Shown: piece by piece, positions 52,126 to 63,535 of the stretch
Numbering within the stretch: position 1 is the stretch's first letter
Layout of the letters: every line of letters starts with the position of its first letter
Assembly (NCBI GenBank): GCA_030533445.1
Contig: CM060082.1
Coordinates: 35,217,317-35,281,316 of the forward strand
DNA from: Cyprinodon diabolis
Taxonomy: Eukaryota > Chordata > Actinopteri > Cyprinodontiformes > Cyprinodontidae
Length of the DNA: 64,000 bases
Direction of reading: 5' to 3'
The notes under the pieces: generated by a model
Seen by the model: only the letters and a program-made list of their open reading frames with translations
Told to the model about the DNA's origin: nothing
Database searches by the model: none
Made by a program: the position numbers and the translations under genes

Positions 52126-53679
52126 AATAATAATCTTAATCTTATATCAGCCTCAAAACCCAGCACAACAGAAAATAAAGTTTTGTTGGGACTTTAAATC
52201 AGTAGTCAAATTAAGCAATTTAGTCAAATAAATCACTGTATCTAGATTCAAATTGTAAAGCCCATTGACTCAGCACAGCATTTTACAGAACCCCCCAATT
52301 ATCAGGCTATTCTAGAATAGATTTTAGTTGGTGGTATCTTCTTTCCCAGGTCTTGGTTCTAAATATCCCAGATTAAACAGAAAGCAGCTAAATGCCAGAA
52401 AGTAAACCCTTTGGCTCTCTCAGTGACACACCTTAGTGCTGTGAGGCTCACTGCTGTGTTACTACCTCACAGAAACTCCACACAGAGGGTTGCCGTCATC
52501 ACTGTGGCGCACATGCACCCAAAGAAAACACAGCTTCAGCAGGGAGAGCCAATAAAACAGCACACTGCAGCTGGAGAGCCAGAAACAACGCAAAAGAAAT
52601 AAATGTATAACAGCTGCCGCTTCGGGTGTTACTTCATTTTATCCTCCTTTAGCTAACAGCTGAAAGAAGTTCACATATGGGATGTCCATTAAAGAGTTAG
52701 TTTCCTTTCTAGTGAAGCCTACATTTTGTTATATATAGGAATTACATAGGTTAAGGTATCTAAACTTAATCTTCAAGTAAAAATTAGTATTAGTCAAATG
52801 AGGTTTTAATTAACTGTAGTTTATTGTCTTCTACAGAAAAACCACAGCAAACTTTTGAGAGTTTTTTTTATAAACCGTCTCTGAATGCCTGGAAAACTCT
52901 CAGATGATAAATACTCAATCTGTGGCATATGAGATTAAATAATTAAAGTCTGTTTCTGTTTTTCTTTAGGAGAAGTTATGTGGTGATAGCAGAGGTTTTT
53001 ATCTTTAAAATGCACATAAGTCACAATGGTTGGAGTCTCTCTATGACCTCAGACAAAATGCTTCATGATATCTGGCTAATTCTAATGGAAATGTTTTTCT
53101 GATCTACTGGAGGAAGGAAATTTAGTTTAAATTGATTTCCTGCCCTCGTGTGGTAGATCACAAAATTGCAGCGTTTAGCACTGAGATTCTGGGACTATTA
53201 AAACCTGGGGTACATTGATATATTATGCAGACATATTGAAAATCTTCTTAAATTATAGTCATATAAAAGAAAAACACACAAAAAAAAATTGTAGAGAATT
53301 GGATGGTGTATTAACATAATTTATTACATTAAAAAGATTATAAAGATTTCTTTCTTTTTAAATTACTTTCTCAAAAAATAAAATAAAATAAAGAAAAAAG
53401 ACTACAAAGCAAAAACCAATACAGTGCTTGCATTTATTTGAGTTTTTCTTCATCTGTGGTGAAACAATTTTATATAATTATTAATTGCAAGATCCAGAAA
53501 ATCAACAATTAATAATTAAAAAAAAGATGTACAGATGTTTCTAAAAGTTTGATTAAAATGATATAGGATTTATGTGCTGGATAAAACAGAACTAGGAAGC
53601 AGATATTTATCTTATACATTGATATTCTAAATTGTTACCATACGTAATACAAAAAAATCTTCAAATAATAACTGGGGAT

Positions 53680-53770
53680 GTCCCGATACAACATTTCCGA
53701 TATGATACCAATATTACAGCTTTGAGAATTGGTCGATACCGATATGGACCAGATATGATATTAGTATGAA
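53680..53770 (+). repeat. Dispersed repeat fragment
   Basis: GGGGATGTCCCGATACAAC followed by repeated CCGATA/GATACC motifs resembles a repeat widespread in teleost genomes. Boundaries and class are unknown. Confidence 0.4.
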
Positions 53771-56334
53771 TCATTGTTGATATTTAGGTAATTGGAAGAT
53801 CCAGATTTTTGTATAAGTTGTTTCTTTGTTAAATTAACCAACACCAGATATCATTTTTTTTATTTTTATGTGACAACATTGGTAGTGTAAAATAATGTGA
53901 TTTTAAAAAATCAAGCCAGATGAGCAAAGGTATGAGTCATAGAAAAAAAACATTACTGAAAAGGTCAATGCGGGTGTGTATGTTGCTTCAGAGCTTTTTT
54001 TTTTTTTTTTGCAATAAACTGTTACTGCACTGTTACTGTAGTGTAATGTAGTATGTAAAAAATGTTTTATAAGCTGCATGTACATGCATCAAATTTACAC
54101 TGATAAATGGCTAAGGAAGCTTTATGTGCTGCTTTGTCTTTTTTTATCTCTTAAAAAAAATGCTTCTTTTGGAAGCAAAATGTGAATCTGAAACAGGTAA
54201 ACCTGTAGAAAAGTCCTCAGCGAGCTAAACAACATGAAGTTGGTGCTTCGTGTACTATCACCACAGTGTCAAAGGCTTAACCCCACACCAAGGCTTTAAT
54301 TAGATTATTGGAGACAGTGTAAGAGGATCTCATGACTATTCTCTTTGATTCAGTGAACAGCATGGAAATTAACGAGCAAATATTCTGCTTCTTCATCTTC
54401 TTCCTCTCTTCTCTCAAACTTAAAAAAAAATCAAAGTCACACAAAGACAACAACTGAGGATATAATTGTCTTTTTATCTGTAGTGTTTATGTCTTTAAAT
54501 TAAATAGATGAAACAGTCCAAATAGATGACTAGTGTATTAGATATTATTTATTTCACCTATAAAGCCCAGAAATAGAAAATAGGAGCATGCATGAGATGG
54601 TGCTCAACAAACATGTTAATTTCTATAATCTTTACAAATTTAACCCTTTGAGGGTTTTCAGGAAAATGAATATCAAGAAACAGAATAAGCTGAGAAAGGA
54701 AATTATGGAAAAGTGTGTAAAAAAAAGCTGGAGATTTATCGGGTTATTTCTATCTAGTGTTGACTTGAGATTAAATTTGATGATTTTGTACAGGCAGAAA
54801 GCTAAACAGCCAACAGCGATATCATATCAGATCCTAGTATTTAAAATAGTGGGTTGTTTACAGAGATTATGAACCTTTGCAGTTCGACCCTCATGAGAAA
54901 AAGCAAGAACAAAAAGATCAGGCTGTAAATATGGAATATGTTGGATTATGATGTATATTCCAAAGATAATTGCATGTACTTCTTTATGTTACATAATGTT
55001 ACTTTTTTTAAGAATCATACAATTTAGAATTGTATGACATACATGTGCAAAATATGTGAAAATATATTGCTATCATTTTTACAAATAAAATCTTGAGTAA
55101 ATTATATGTATAAAGCAAAAAAATAAAAATAAAAACAAATGTTCTGGTGCATTTAGAAATTATACTCTTTTAAGGTACATCTCAATCTGCTTCGCTCATA
55201 TATAGACTGTTCGGCCATTTCTACTCCTGTATGGATGCAGATTTGGATTTTGCTTTGATTTAAACCTTTTTTTATTAACATCTTTTTGCTTGCCATCTTA
55301 CTGCCCTCAACTTTTGTTCAGTTTGGCCCTACGCCTCCCTTGGTCTCTGAGGCCTTTAAAAGGTCAGATTCCCTCAGCTGTGAGAATGACGTCAGTGTCT
55401 TTAACTTTATCTTTGTCTGGTAGATTAAATGCGGAATCAGGTTTTTCTGTACGGTGCTGGGAATCATTTTGAGAACTGAAGACAGCAAGAATTTGAAGAT
55501 GTTTGAAGTTGTAGAAATATGATGTTAAACTGCAGGATTACTGTTTTAAACCTCAGCTCTGTTCGACTCAGTTGTTTTGTCCTTGGGCACCTCAATTCAG
55601 TGAAAAGAGCTTTGTGGTCCTTGGATTTGATTAATTACTATACAAGTACAGTAGCTGCAACTACATGTTTAGTGCAGTTGTCCTCCTGCAAGGTGAAGCT
55701 CCACCCCAAGTCTTCTGCACCCTCCCTCAAGTTTTATTCCAGTATTTAGCTCCATTCATCTTCCCATCAACTTTCACCGCTTCCATATCCCTGCTAAGAA
55801 AAAAAACTCCACCATGAGTTAAAACTGAATCTGATTAAAAATAATAATAATAATAATTTCTAATTCTAAGCATTTTTTTAATCATTCATCATCTCATCTC
55901 CTCACAGTTATGGACTAATTGCATTTATTTAATGCTCAACATCTGGGTTAAATTAACAATTTGAATGTTTTTTCAGGATTTTAAAAGCAGGCTTTATCTG
56001 CACACATACCATTTCAAAGAGGATACCCTTACCCTTTCAGTGGTGCAGTATTCTATTGCAGCTGTCCTCTCTGCTTTAGTGGTCATCCATAAGCCTATTT
56101 GGTTCCTAAATGAGATAGCGATGGGTTTACATGTCAGTGGTGGTGGTGCGGACTATTCTCTGTGTGAGAGTATTAGTGGTGCTAAAAGCAGTAATACCAT
56201 CAGGGCCAGCTCAGTTTATGAGGACGAGCAGAGGGAGAGCAAAGGGGATCAGTTAGCTCCATAGACAACGGCCCGGTTCTCTGCCACAAAAGGAGTCAAA
56301 TCTAACAGATGCACTGATTTTTGTTTTTCAAAGT

Positions 56335-56436
56335 ATGTTTGCAAAATTGAAGGGCCTGTTCTCAGGCCCACAGGTTCCAGCAGACTCTGGGAGCAGCAAG
56401 GCAGCTCCAGCTCCTGCACCAGCTCCACCGCCTAAG
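56335..56436 (+). CDS. Candidate first coding exon of a host gene
   Basis: ATG opens 34 codons, MFAKLKGLFSGPQVPADSG then a short S/K stretch and a repetitive APAPAPAPPPK end, finishing with AAG and the donor GTATGA at 56437. The next candidate exon (58778) is in the same frame (phase 0) and continues the same low-complexity, charged style. TTTTTCAAAG directly before the ATG could also be an acceptor, so an upstream non-coding exon is possible. The protein would begin with a short amphipathic, basic segment and then a disordered Pro/Ala/Lys/Glu region. I do not recognise the gene. Confidence 0.5.
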
Positions 56437-56606
56437 GTATGACTTTGTGAATACTGTAACTCTTTAGGATTGTTGCTTTGAAAGACTTTCATAAATTTGA
56501 ATAAGCTTTCATACTTCCCTTTAGCATGAAATTAGATTGTTGTCATTCAAGATTTAAGCATTGCTGACAAATTAATTTGTTTATCTACCATTCCTTCCAC
56601 TAATTG

Positions 56607-56621
56607 ATGATATCAAATAAT
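56607..56621. repeat. Target-site duplication of PLE insertion, left
   Basis: ATGATATCAAATAAT, repeated exactly at 58554-58568. Confidence 0.9.
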
Positions 56622-56962
56622 GCTGATGAAGGTTCTCAGTCATCCAGGTCATAGTTATTCCGTAAAAATTCAAAAAATATCCACTGGACTTGGTTTTCAA
56701 GATTTGAAGACGTTTCGCCAACTCTCCAGGAAGCTTTCTCAATTCAAATGTCTGGATCCGCAGTGAGTTTGAGTCTAATATGGACAAGGCCTTGTATTGC
56801 TTGGAAACATGCAAATGGTAACCGATGAATGGGTCGTTTAGTTCCATCGTTAGCCTGTAATATCTGAACCTGTCTATGATTCTAGGGGTCGGTCGTTAAA
56901 GGGGGGATTGCCATTTAAGGGGGGGATTGTCTCCTGTAATACCTGAAACCTGTCTATGATTG

Positions 56963-57760
56963 TTAAGGGTCGGTCGTTAAGGAGGTATTGTTCACCGGCT
57001 GGAGCGGGTAGGTCCCTCGTTCCTCTGTGATGGGGTGGGGGGTTTGGTGATATCTGGAAGGGATCATGTCTATGATTGAATTGTATGTTTTTGGAAGCTG
57101 GAATCTGAGTCCACCACCTCTGTTTAAAGTTGGTTTTTCTCTCTTAACATAGATGGCTTCCTTCACGCCCCTCTCAAACCACCTATTTTCTTTATCCAGA
57201 ATATGGACATTCTGGTCCTCAAAAGAATGTCCCTTGTCCACACGGTGTAGGTGTACTGTGGAGTCTTGTCCAGAGGCGGCCTCTCTTCTGTGTTGGGCCA
57301 TGCGTCTGTGGAGCGGTTGTTTGGTTTCTCCAATATAAAGATCAGAGCATTCCTCGCTGCACTGAACAGCATATACCACTCCGCTCATATTCGGTCTGGG
57401 GGTTTTATCTTTAGGATGCACTAGCCTCTGTTTAAGGGTTTGGTTTGGCTTGAAATGTACTGGGATCTTGTGTTTGGAGAAAATCCTCTTGAGCTTTTCA
57501 GACACTCCAGCAACATAAGGGATTGTGATGTTTTTGCGTTTAATTTTCCCATCGCTGTCTTCTTTTGCAAGTCTTTTAGATTTCCTTGCTGATTTGATAA
57601 AAGCCCAGTTTGGATATCCACAGTTTCGGAGAGCATCTTTGATGTGTTTCTGTTCTTTTTGCTTCCCATTTTTTGCTTCCACTGCCTTCCACAAGAATGA
57701 TCCTTTTCCACTTCCACTGCCTGTAAGGCAGTGGAAACAGTCAGGACACGTCTTGAACAA
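56963..57760 (-). pseudogene. Penelope-like element, GIY-YIG endonuclease half
   Basis: 265 open codons. The first ~35 are from the junction. EQKHIKDALRNCGYPNWAFIK and IPYVAGVSEKLKRIFSKHKI form the region after the RT core. VHPKDKTPRPNMSGVVYAVQC leads into the GIY-YIG nuclease: VVYAVQC, then DLYIGETKQPLHRRMAQHRR (YIG and catalytic Arg), H-rich VHLHRVDKGHSF, KEAIYVKREKPTLNRGGGLR (Glu and Asn). The nuclease nicks target DNA for reverse transcription. The frame is intact for this half but lacks the RT core, so the copy is 5'-truncated and not functional. Confidence 0.9.
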
Positions 57761-58321
57761 GATACTGATTTAAACAACAGGACTAATTTCACTCCGGACC
57801 AGATCTGCACACTACTGGGCTTTTGTCTTTCCACAACCTATTTCAAATTCAGAGGTAATTTTTACAGACAGAAGCATGGCTGCACAATGGGATCTCCAGT
57901 ATCACCAATTGTAGCAAATCTTTACATGGAAGAAATGGAAAAGAGAGCTTTAGACACTTTCAATGGGACACCACCAAGCCACTGGTTCAGATACGTGGAT
58001 GACACTTTCGTCAAAATCCAGCTAGAGGAAGTGGAAGCTTTCACCAAACACATCAACTCTGTTGACCGTAACATCAAATTCACCAGAGAGGACGCCAAGG
58101 ACAACAAACTACCCTTTCTGGACTGCCTGGTGAGCATGGAAGGAGATGGAAGCCTAAACATTGAAGTGTATAGGAAACCTACTCACACAGACCAGTATCT
58201 TCTTTTTGACTCACACCACCCACTGGAACACAAACTCTCAGTCATCAGAACCTTAAAACACCGGGCAGAACATGTCCCTACTAAAACAGATCCCCCCCTT
58301 AAATGGCAATCCCCCCTTTAA
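57731..58321 (+). pseudogene. Penelope-like element, reverse transcriptase half
   Basis: 196 open codons starting at a junction Met. VRTRLEQDTDLNNRTNFT leads to TYFKFRGNFYRQKHGCTMGS, then PVSPIVANLYMEEMEKRAL and WFRYVDDTFVKI (catalytic YVDD), KLPFLDCLVSMEGDGSLNIE, VYRKPTHTDQYLLFDSHHPL and VIRTLKHRAEHVPT: the ordered RT motifs of Penelope-like elements. After KTD the frame runs into 3' UTR sequence (PPLKWQSPL, stop), showing deletion of the GIY-YIG half. Coding quality is good, with no internal stop. Confidence 0.9.
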
Positions 58322-58553
58322 CGACCGACCCCTAGAATCATAGACAGGTTCAGATATTACAGGCTAACGATGGAACTAAACGACCCATTCATCGGTTACC
58401 ATTTGCATGTTTCCAAGCAATACAAGGCCTTGTCCATATAAGACTCAAACTCACTGCGGATCCTGACATTTGAATTGAGAAAGCTTCCTGGAGAGGTGGC
58501 GAAACGTCTTCAAATCTTGAAGTCCAGTGGATATTTTTTTGAATTTTTACGGA

Positions 58554-58568
58554 ATGATATCAAATAAT
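58554..58568. repeat. Target-site duplication of PLE insertion, right
   Basis: Exact copy of 56607-56621. Confidence 0.9.
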
Positions 58569-58777
58569 CCACATAATTGAAAATGTTATATTTGTAGATT
58601 CAATTAAATCTATAAGGGATTACAAGGATTTTCTTATGATTTTCAGCCAAAGGAATAATTTGCTGTTTTTGCACATTTAGTTTTTTCTGAGAAACACAAA
58701 ATGTTCATCTGATGACTGTGGTTTGAATAGAAAAGAAAATCATCTAAATGTGTGGAAAATGGTGATTTGTCTTGTAG

Positions 58778-58832
58778 GAGGAGAAGCCGAGTGAAAAAGA
58801 AAATGACCCAAAGAAAGACGACAAACCGCAGG
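58778..58832 (+). CDS. Candidate second coding exon of a host gene
   Basis: A pyrimidine-bearing tract ending CTTGTAG precedes 18 codons, EEKPSEKENDPKKDDKPQ, plus one base, and then the donor GTAAGA at 58833. Joined to exon 56335-56436 the frame is open, giving a highly charged Lys/Glu/Asp/Pro segment after the Pro/Ala run. Without the Penelope-like insertion the intron would be only about 400 bp. Splice phase 1 at the end calls for a further exon, which was not found before 64000. Confidence 0.45.
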
Positions 58833-59727
58833 GTAAGAGACCTTAAAAAACTCATTTACTCTCTGTGCTGTGTTACTGTTTGTCATGTTTTTTCTTTTCT
58901 TTGGACGAAACATTTTGGCTGAGTCGTGCCAAAAGACTGTGGGTGTAGCAATACATCCAACGCATTAAATGTGTGACGCACAATACTGGATAGATTAACA
59001 TAAGAGAAGGTTTTTTTTTTTATGTTTTCCTTTTTTCAAATGAAAAACACTTCCAAAGAATCTGCAATCAGTGAAGAATGATCCTTTTCCACTTTCATTA
59101 GGCTAATTATTGCCATTTTTATGCTTGTCAAGGCATGCTAAGCAGAATCTTTATACACAGTTCATACACAGGGTAATTTCAAGTGCTTTAGTAGAAAACC
59201 GAGGAGGAAAAATGCAAAATACATAAAAAAATAATGCAGAGCCGAACATAACAGAAACAATATTAGACATAATAAAATAAAGGTAAAGAAAAATTTAAGC
59301 AACGCAGTTCCACCAAATAAAAAGCAAAGAGATAGAAAATGATCCAATCTTTGGAGTTTAGACTAAAGATGCAGCTAAATATAATGCACATTTTCTTGAT
59401 TGAAATGAATCCAGAGTTGCTGCACATCCCAGGAATTTTGTGGAGCTGCATATAAAAGTAAGGCTGCCTCTCCTTGATTTTTTCTAATACTAGAACCCAG
59501 TAAAAGGTAGCTGATGACCTCACAGTTCTCTATGGTTTATATGTGACCAGCAGCTTTAATTAGGGTTATTTGGGGTCTTCTAGACTGAAGAAGATTTTTG
59601 ATTACATCCTCTTACAAAAAAGCGGTGAGCTGATTGAAGGACCAGTGTTAACGAGAGCATCGGAAGCGTTGCTTTTTACTCTGATAGAAGCATTTATATG
59701 TATATATATATATGTATATATACATAC
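58833..59727. other. Intronic or intergenic sequence, nothing identified
   Basis: AT-rich, presumably an intron of the candidate gene. No further exon or repeat recognised. Confidence 0.35.
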
Positions 59728-59751
59728 ATATGAATGATACAGACGGACTGA

Positions 59752-60093
59752 ATGGTAATGGCAAACCAACTGGACATTGTGGTGGTGGACAAAAAGCAGA
59801 GGGAAGCCGCTGTGGTTGACAGAGCAGAACCAAGTGACTGCAATATCAGGAAAAAGGAACATGAGAAACTAGCGAAATACCAGGGGCTCAGAGAAGAGTT
59901 GGAGAAAACCTGGAAGGTCGAAGCATCAGTGGTACCCGTGATCATTGGGGCCCTCGGGGCAGTGACCTCCAAACTTAAAGAGTGGTTACAGCAGACCCAT
60001 GGAAATACATCAGACATCTCGGTCCAGAAGAGTGCAGTTCTAGGAACAGCAAAAATACTGCGCAGGACCTTCAAGCTCTCAGACCTCTGGTAG
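59752..60093 (+). pseudogene. C-terminal endonuclease-region ORF of a LINE
   Basis: 113 open codons from an internal Met. ANQLDIVVVDKKQREAAVVD fits the restriction-like endonuclease motif (P)D...(I)D of R2/R4/Rex6-type LINEs, with the Pro of PD changed to Leu. Then [40 protein letters not shown] and [19 protein letters not shown], the conserved C-terminal end. The domain would cut the target site. A stop just upstream (QTD then stop) and 5' truncation make it non-functional. Confidence 0.7.
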
Positions 60094-60159
60094 AGGAACC
60101 AAGCTTGGAGGAAAAAAAGTGGGGGAGACAACCCACGATGGGTGAGGAAGAGTGTATTA

Positions 60160-60306
<147 letters not shown>

Positions 60307-60420
60307 TAGATCTTTGATTGTAATGCTGACTATAATGCTGGGAGTTCAAATCCCAGATGTGTCAGGGAGGGCATCCTGCGTGACACCTTTGCCAATATTT
60401 TGGACCAGAAACAATGACTT

Positions 60421-62737
60421 GTGTTTCTGCACCGAGTCGTTGGATATTTTCCACTCATTCTTCCAGTCATGGATATTTTAGGCACACTATTGTGACAGTA
60501 GAAGACTATGGTCAAGCTATAGCACAGAATAATAAAGTGTTATGTCTTTACAGATGATATTCTGTAAAGACATTCTGTTCTGATAATTTGTTAGTTTTCT
60601 TTTAACTATCTAACTTTGTGTTATATTTTGTTGCTGCCTGTTGGCCAGGACTATCTTAAAAATAGATTTAAAAATTATTTTGTTTGATTTGAAATAAATA
60701 AATAAAACAAAATTTGAAAAGGTCGAAACAGTTATACAGATACAGAGATACATTTAAAAAAAAATATGTATATATATGTTTTTTAATAAACTGCCTCTTA
60801 ATAATATGCTCAGCTATTGAGACGATATATTGATTTGCCAAAATATGGAAACTTGGCCCTTTATTAAACAATTGAATGTATGTTTATTTAAATATAGAAG
60901 ACTTATGATTTGATCTATTTAAAACATGCTATAGTAACTCTGTGTGGTTACAAATAAATGTTAAACAACATTAAATAGGCTTTCATCAATCTAGGTATAA
61001 AAGTGACCTTCAATTTTTTGGAATTTAATAATTTCTGAAATTATGGCTGCAAATAGATGTAAATAATAAAAGCTGAATATATTCTGAGAAACCATGATGA
61101 CCTTTTTTAAATATAATAATGAATGTGTAACATTTTCTTCTTAGCATATTTTGCAGTAGGTTACTTATCGGTTTTTGGTTGCTAAACTTTAAGCATGAAA
61201 GATCTTAGAAGAAGTTTCTTTAAAATAATCTTGCACAAGCAGAATCCTCTCCGGTGGCTAAACATGAAGATGGTTCATTTTCCTACATCAGGGAGAAAAC
61301 CCTGTTAATAATTTCATCATGGGGGAAGTGCAAACACAAACTCTGGCATATTGATTTACTCTGAATAACATGGTATGCTTTTCGGCTTCTCAAAATATTT
61401 GGTCAGCTTCAGCGTCCAAACTGTTTACCTGGGTGTAACAACAAAATCTGTAAACTTTCACAGCCGTATTATACTTCTGTGTTTTTGTGAGCCTAGAGAT
61501 TCACAGAACCTTTAGCATACATATAAATACACTAACCAGCTTTTAACTCACTCTCTTTTTCATGACCAGGATGGTATTAGATTAACTTATTTAGTGGCTT
61601 TGAGTTAAAGGAACACACCCTGCAAACAGCAGCAGTAGCAGCAGTAGCAGCACTGCAGCGTGGAGAACCGCCCACATATCACCAGAATAGGAATTATATC
61701 ACTGAAGAAAGAGTCAGTAGTAGTTCTCCTGTGAAAATAGGAAAAAAACTGGACTTTTTAATGAATCTATTAATCAACCCCAAATGACCCAGATAGAGCT
61801 TGAAAAGTTGAAATGTCTGGGAAAATAACAATGTTCCCATGATTACTTATAATTACAGATTATTAGGAACATCCAGCTCTTAATGATTAGTAATTATCCA
61901 GCACCAATTACATTTTTTGGAGCTGTTAAAAATAGCCTGAATAGATTGGAATATTTCAGGTTCGACTAGCAGTTTTCAAACTGAACTAATTGTAAACATA
62001 TAATGATGACAATCTGTGGAGTTCTTGTAAATTCTGAGGTGTGAAAAAAACAAAACATGTCTCTTTTGGACGAAGTTTTATTTCAATTACTCCCCATCCA
62101 CAGGGAGGAAAAATTAGGTGTAACGCCGCAGGTCTTTTTGTCGTTTAAGCCATCCATCCAAACAAATTTGAAGTTTTGGGAAAGCACACTTTGCATTTTT
62201 GAAAATTCCATTGTTTTCATTGTAATAATGAAGTAAAAATCACAAAACACCAAAAGATCAACAGTTTTCATGATACATCAAGCTTAAAGGTAAAAAAAAA
62301 GTATCTGTATCAAATTGACATTGCTGACCCTGTATATACTTGTTATGAAAATCTAAATTCCCAGAGTCGCCCACCTCTAGTGAAGGCTCAGTGGTTTTGT
62401 GAGAGGTTTGGATGCAATTCTGTGGCAACGTCACAGCGCCACCAATGGGTCTGGCACCACAGGGATTTGTACACTTGTATCAAAACTCTTTCTAAGCTGC
62501 ATATCAAAAGATGCTGTTTTTGTTTGGACTAGGCCTCAGACTCAGGATATATTGAAAGGTAGATAAACCTCCTGATATAGACAGGAAATATCACATTGTT
62601 TTGTTTGCTAAATCTCTATATTTAAAAGGAAAGCTCAGCTCTGCATTTTGTGATAATCTAAATCCTTCAAATAAATATTCATTTACACAAGCTAAAATGT
62701 TTTAATTTTTATCTTCACTATTATTGACTGTATTGTC
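60421..62737. other. Unassigned; small hairpin and CAG/TAG repeats
   Basis: No gene recognised. Holds a perfect 12-bp hairpin at 60542-60573 (ATGTCTTTACAG and its complement) and a short imperfect CAG/TAG trinucleotide run at 61626-61656. Confidence 0.4.
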
Positions 62738-62810
62738 TCTATAAGAAGCCTTGAAATGACATGTGTTGTGAATTGGTACTCTATAACTAAACCTAATTGA
62801 ACTAAATTGC
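62738..62810 (+). repeat. L2-type LINE tail fragment
   Basis: CCTTGAAATGACATGTGTTG, GAATTGGTACTCTATAACTAAACCTAATTGAA: a diverged copy of the terminal ~70 bp of the L2 family. Confidence 0.6.
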
Positions 62811-63382
62811 TAATAGTATTATGAATTTCTAACATAGCATAATTTTTCTATTTTAGTTTCTTTACCAAATTGTGTATACAATAAAAGCTGGGCCAGGTGT
62901 AAATAGACATGGCTTGTGAATCTTCTAATTTCTAAGAACAAACTGAGCACTGCAAATATAGCTGTTGCATCACCTTGCCATAGCATAGTTGCACGAGTGC
63001 ACACAGATTCAATTCTGTTACACAGTTAAGTTGGTGTGCATTTTTATTAACAATAACAATTGAAGCATCTTGTTTTCCAGTGCAAGATTGTTATTCCTCT
63101 TATTCGTCCTTTAAAAATGCCCATGCATTTTTCTCATTTTGTTCATCTCTCATATGCAGCGCTGAAAAGTTATTTCATAAACACCTGCTGAGCAGGTCCA
63201 TCCTGTTCTCACTGTGTAGTGTTTTTGAGAGAAATAGATCTTTAAGTACCTGTTTTCTGGGTTAACAATATGTAACCAACACTTGAGTTCTTCAGAATTC
63301 TTGCCATTCGTAATTACAGTCAATGCCAAAATGCAAGCGAATACCTTCTTTTGCCACATCCTTATCCAGGAAAAGGGTATCC
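62811..63382. other. No recognisable gene
   Basis: About 570 bp of AT-rich sequence, nothing identified. Confidence 0.4.
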
Positions 63383-63535
63383 TGCAAGTCAATGACTTGA
63401 TGCAGTCAGCTGTTTTCTCTAAGAGAGAAACTTTTAACCAATCTAACTGTATGATCTAATTGAATAATCTCTGTAAAGTGCCTTAAGATGATGTGTTGTG
63501 ATTTGTTGCTATATAGAGCATTTGAATTGAATGAA
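63383..63535 (+). repeat. L2-type LINE tail fragment
   Basis: CTGCAAGTCAATGACTTGATGC, AACTGTATGATCTAATTGAA, AAAGTGCCTTAAGATG, TGCTATATAGAGCATTTGAA: a decayed copy of the last ~150 bp of the L2 family. Confidence 0.7.

Larger units (their letters stand above)
51505..56334. other. Mostly unassigned; two repeat fragments
   Basis: Contains interspersed-repeat pieces at 51998-52125 and 53680-53770. A CpG-poor region just upstream of 56335 may hold the 5' UTR or promoter of the candidate gene, but no motif can be pinned down. Confidence 0.4.
56622..58553. mobile_element. Head-to-head pair of Penelope-like element copies
   Basis: Two partial copies of one Penelope-like retroelement in opposite orientation meet near 57730. 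The left copy (minus) carries the RT C-terminal side and GIY-YIG endonuclease. The right copy (plus) carries the RT core and then skips to the 3' UTR. The outer arms 56659-56927 and 58290-58553 are near-identical inverted repeats. A single 15-bp target duplication flanks the whole 1932-bp unit, so both copies arrived together. Confidence 0.9.

Noticed and set aside
60335..60360. tRNA-like B box (GAGTTCAAATCCCA) suggesting a SINE
   Set aside because: No A box or tRNA fold upstream; the block is part of a LINE 3' UTR that recurs in fish with this family.
61626..61656. CAG trinucleotide repeat as a coding polyglutamine tract
   Set aside because: Short, interrupted by TAG stops in that frame, and not within any exon-like context.
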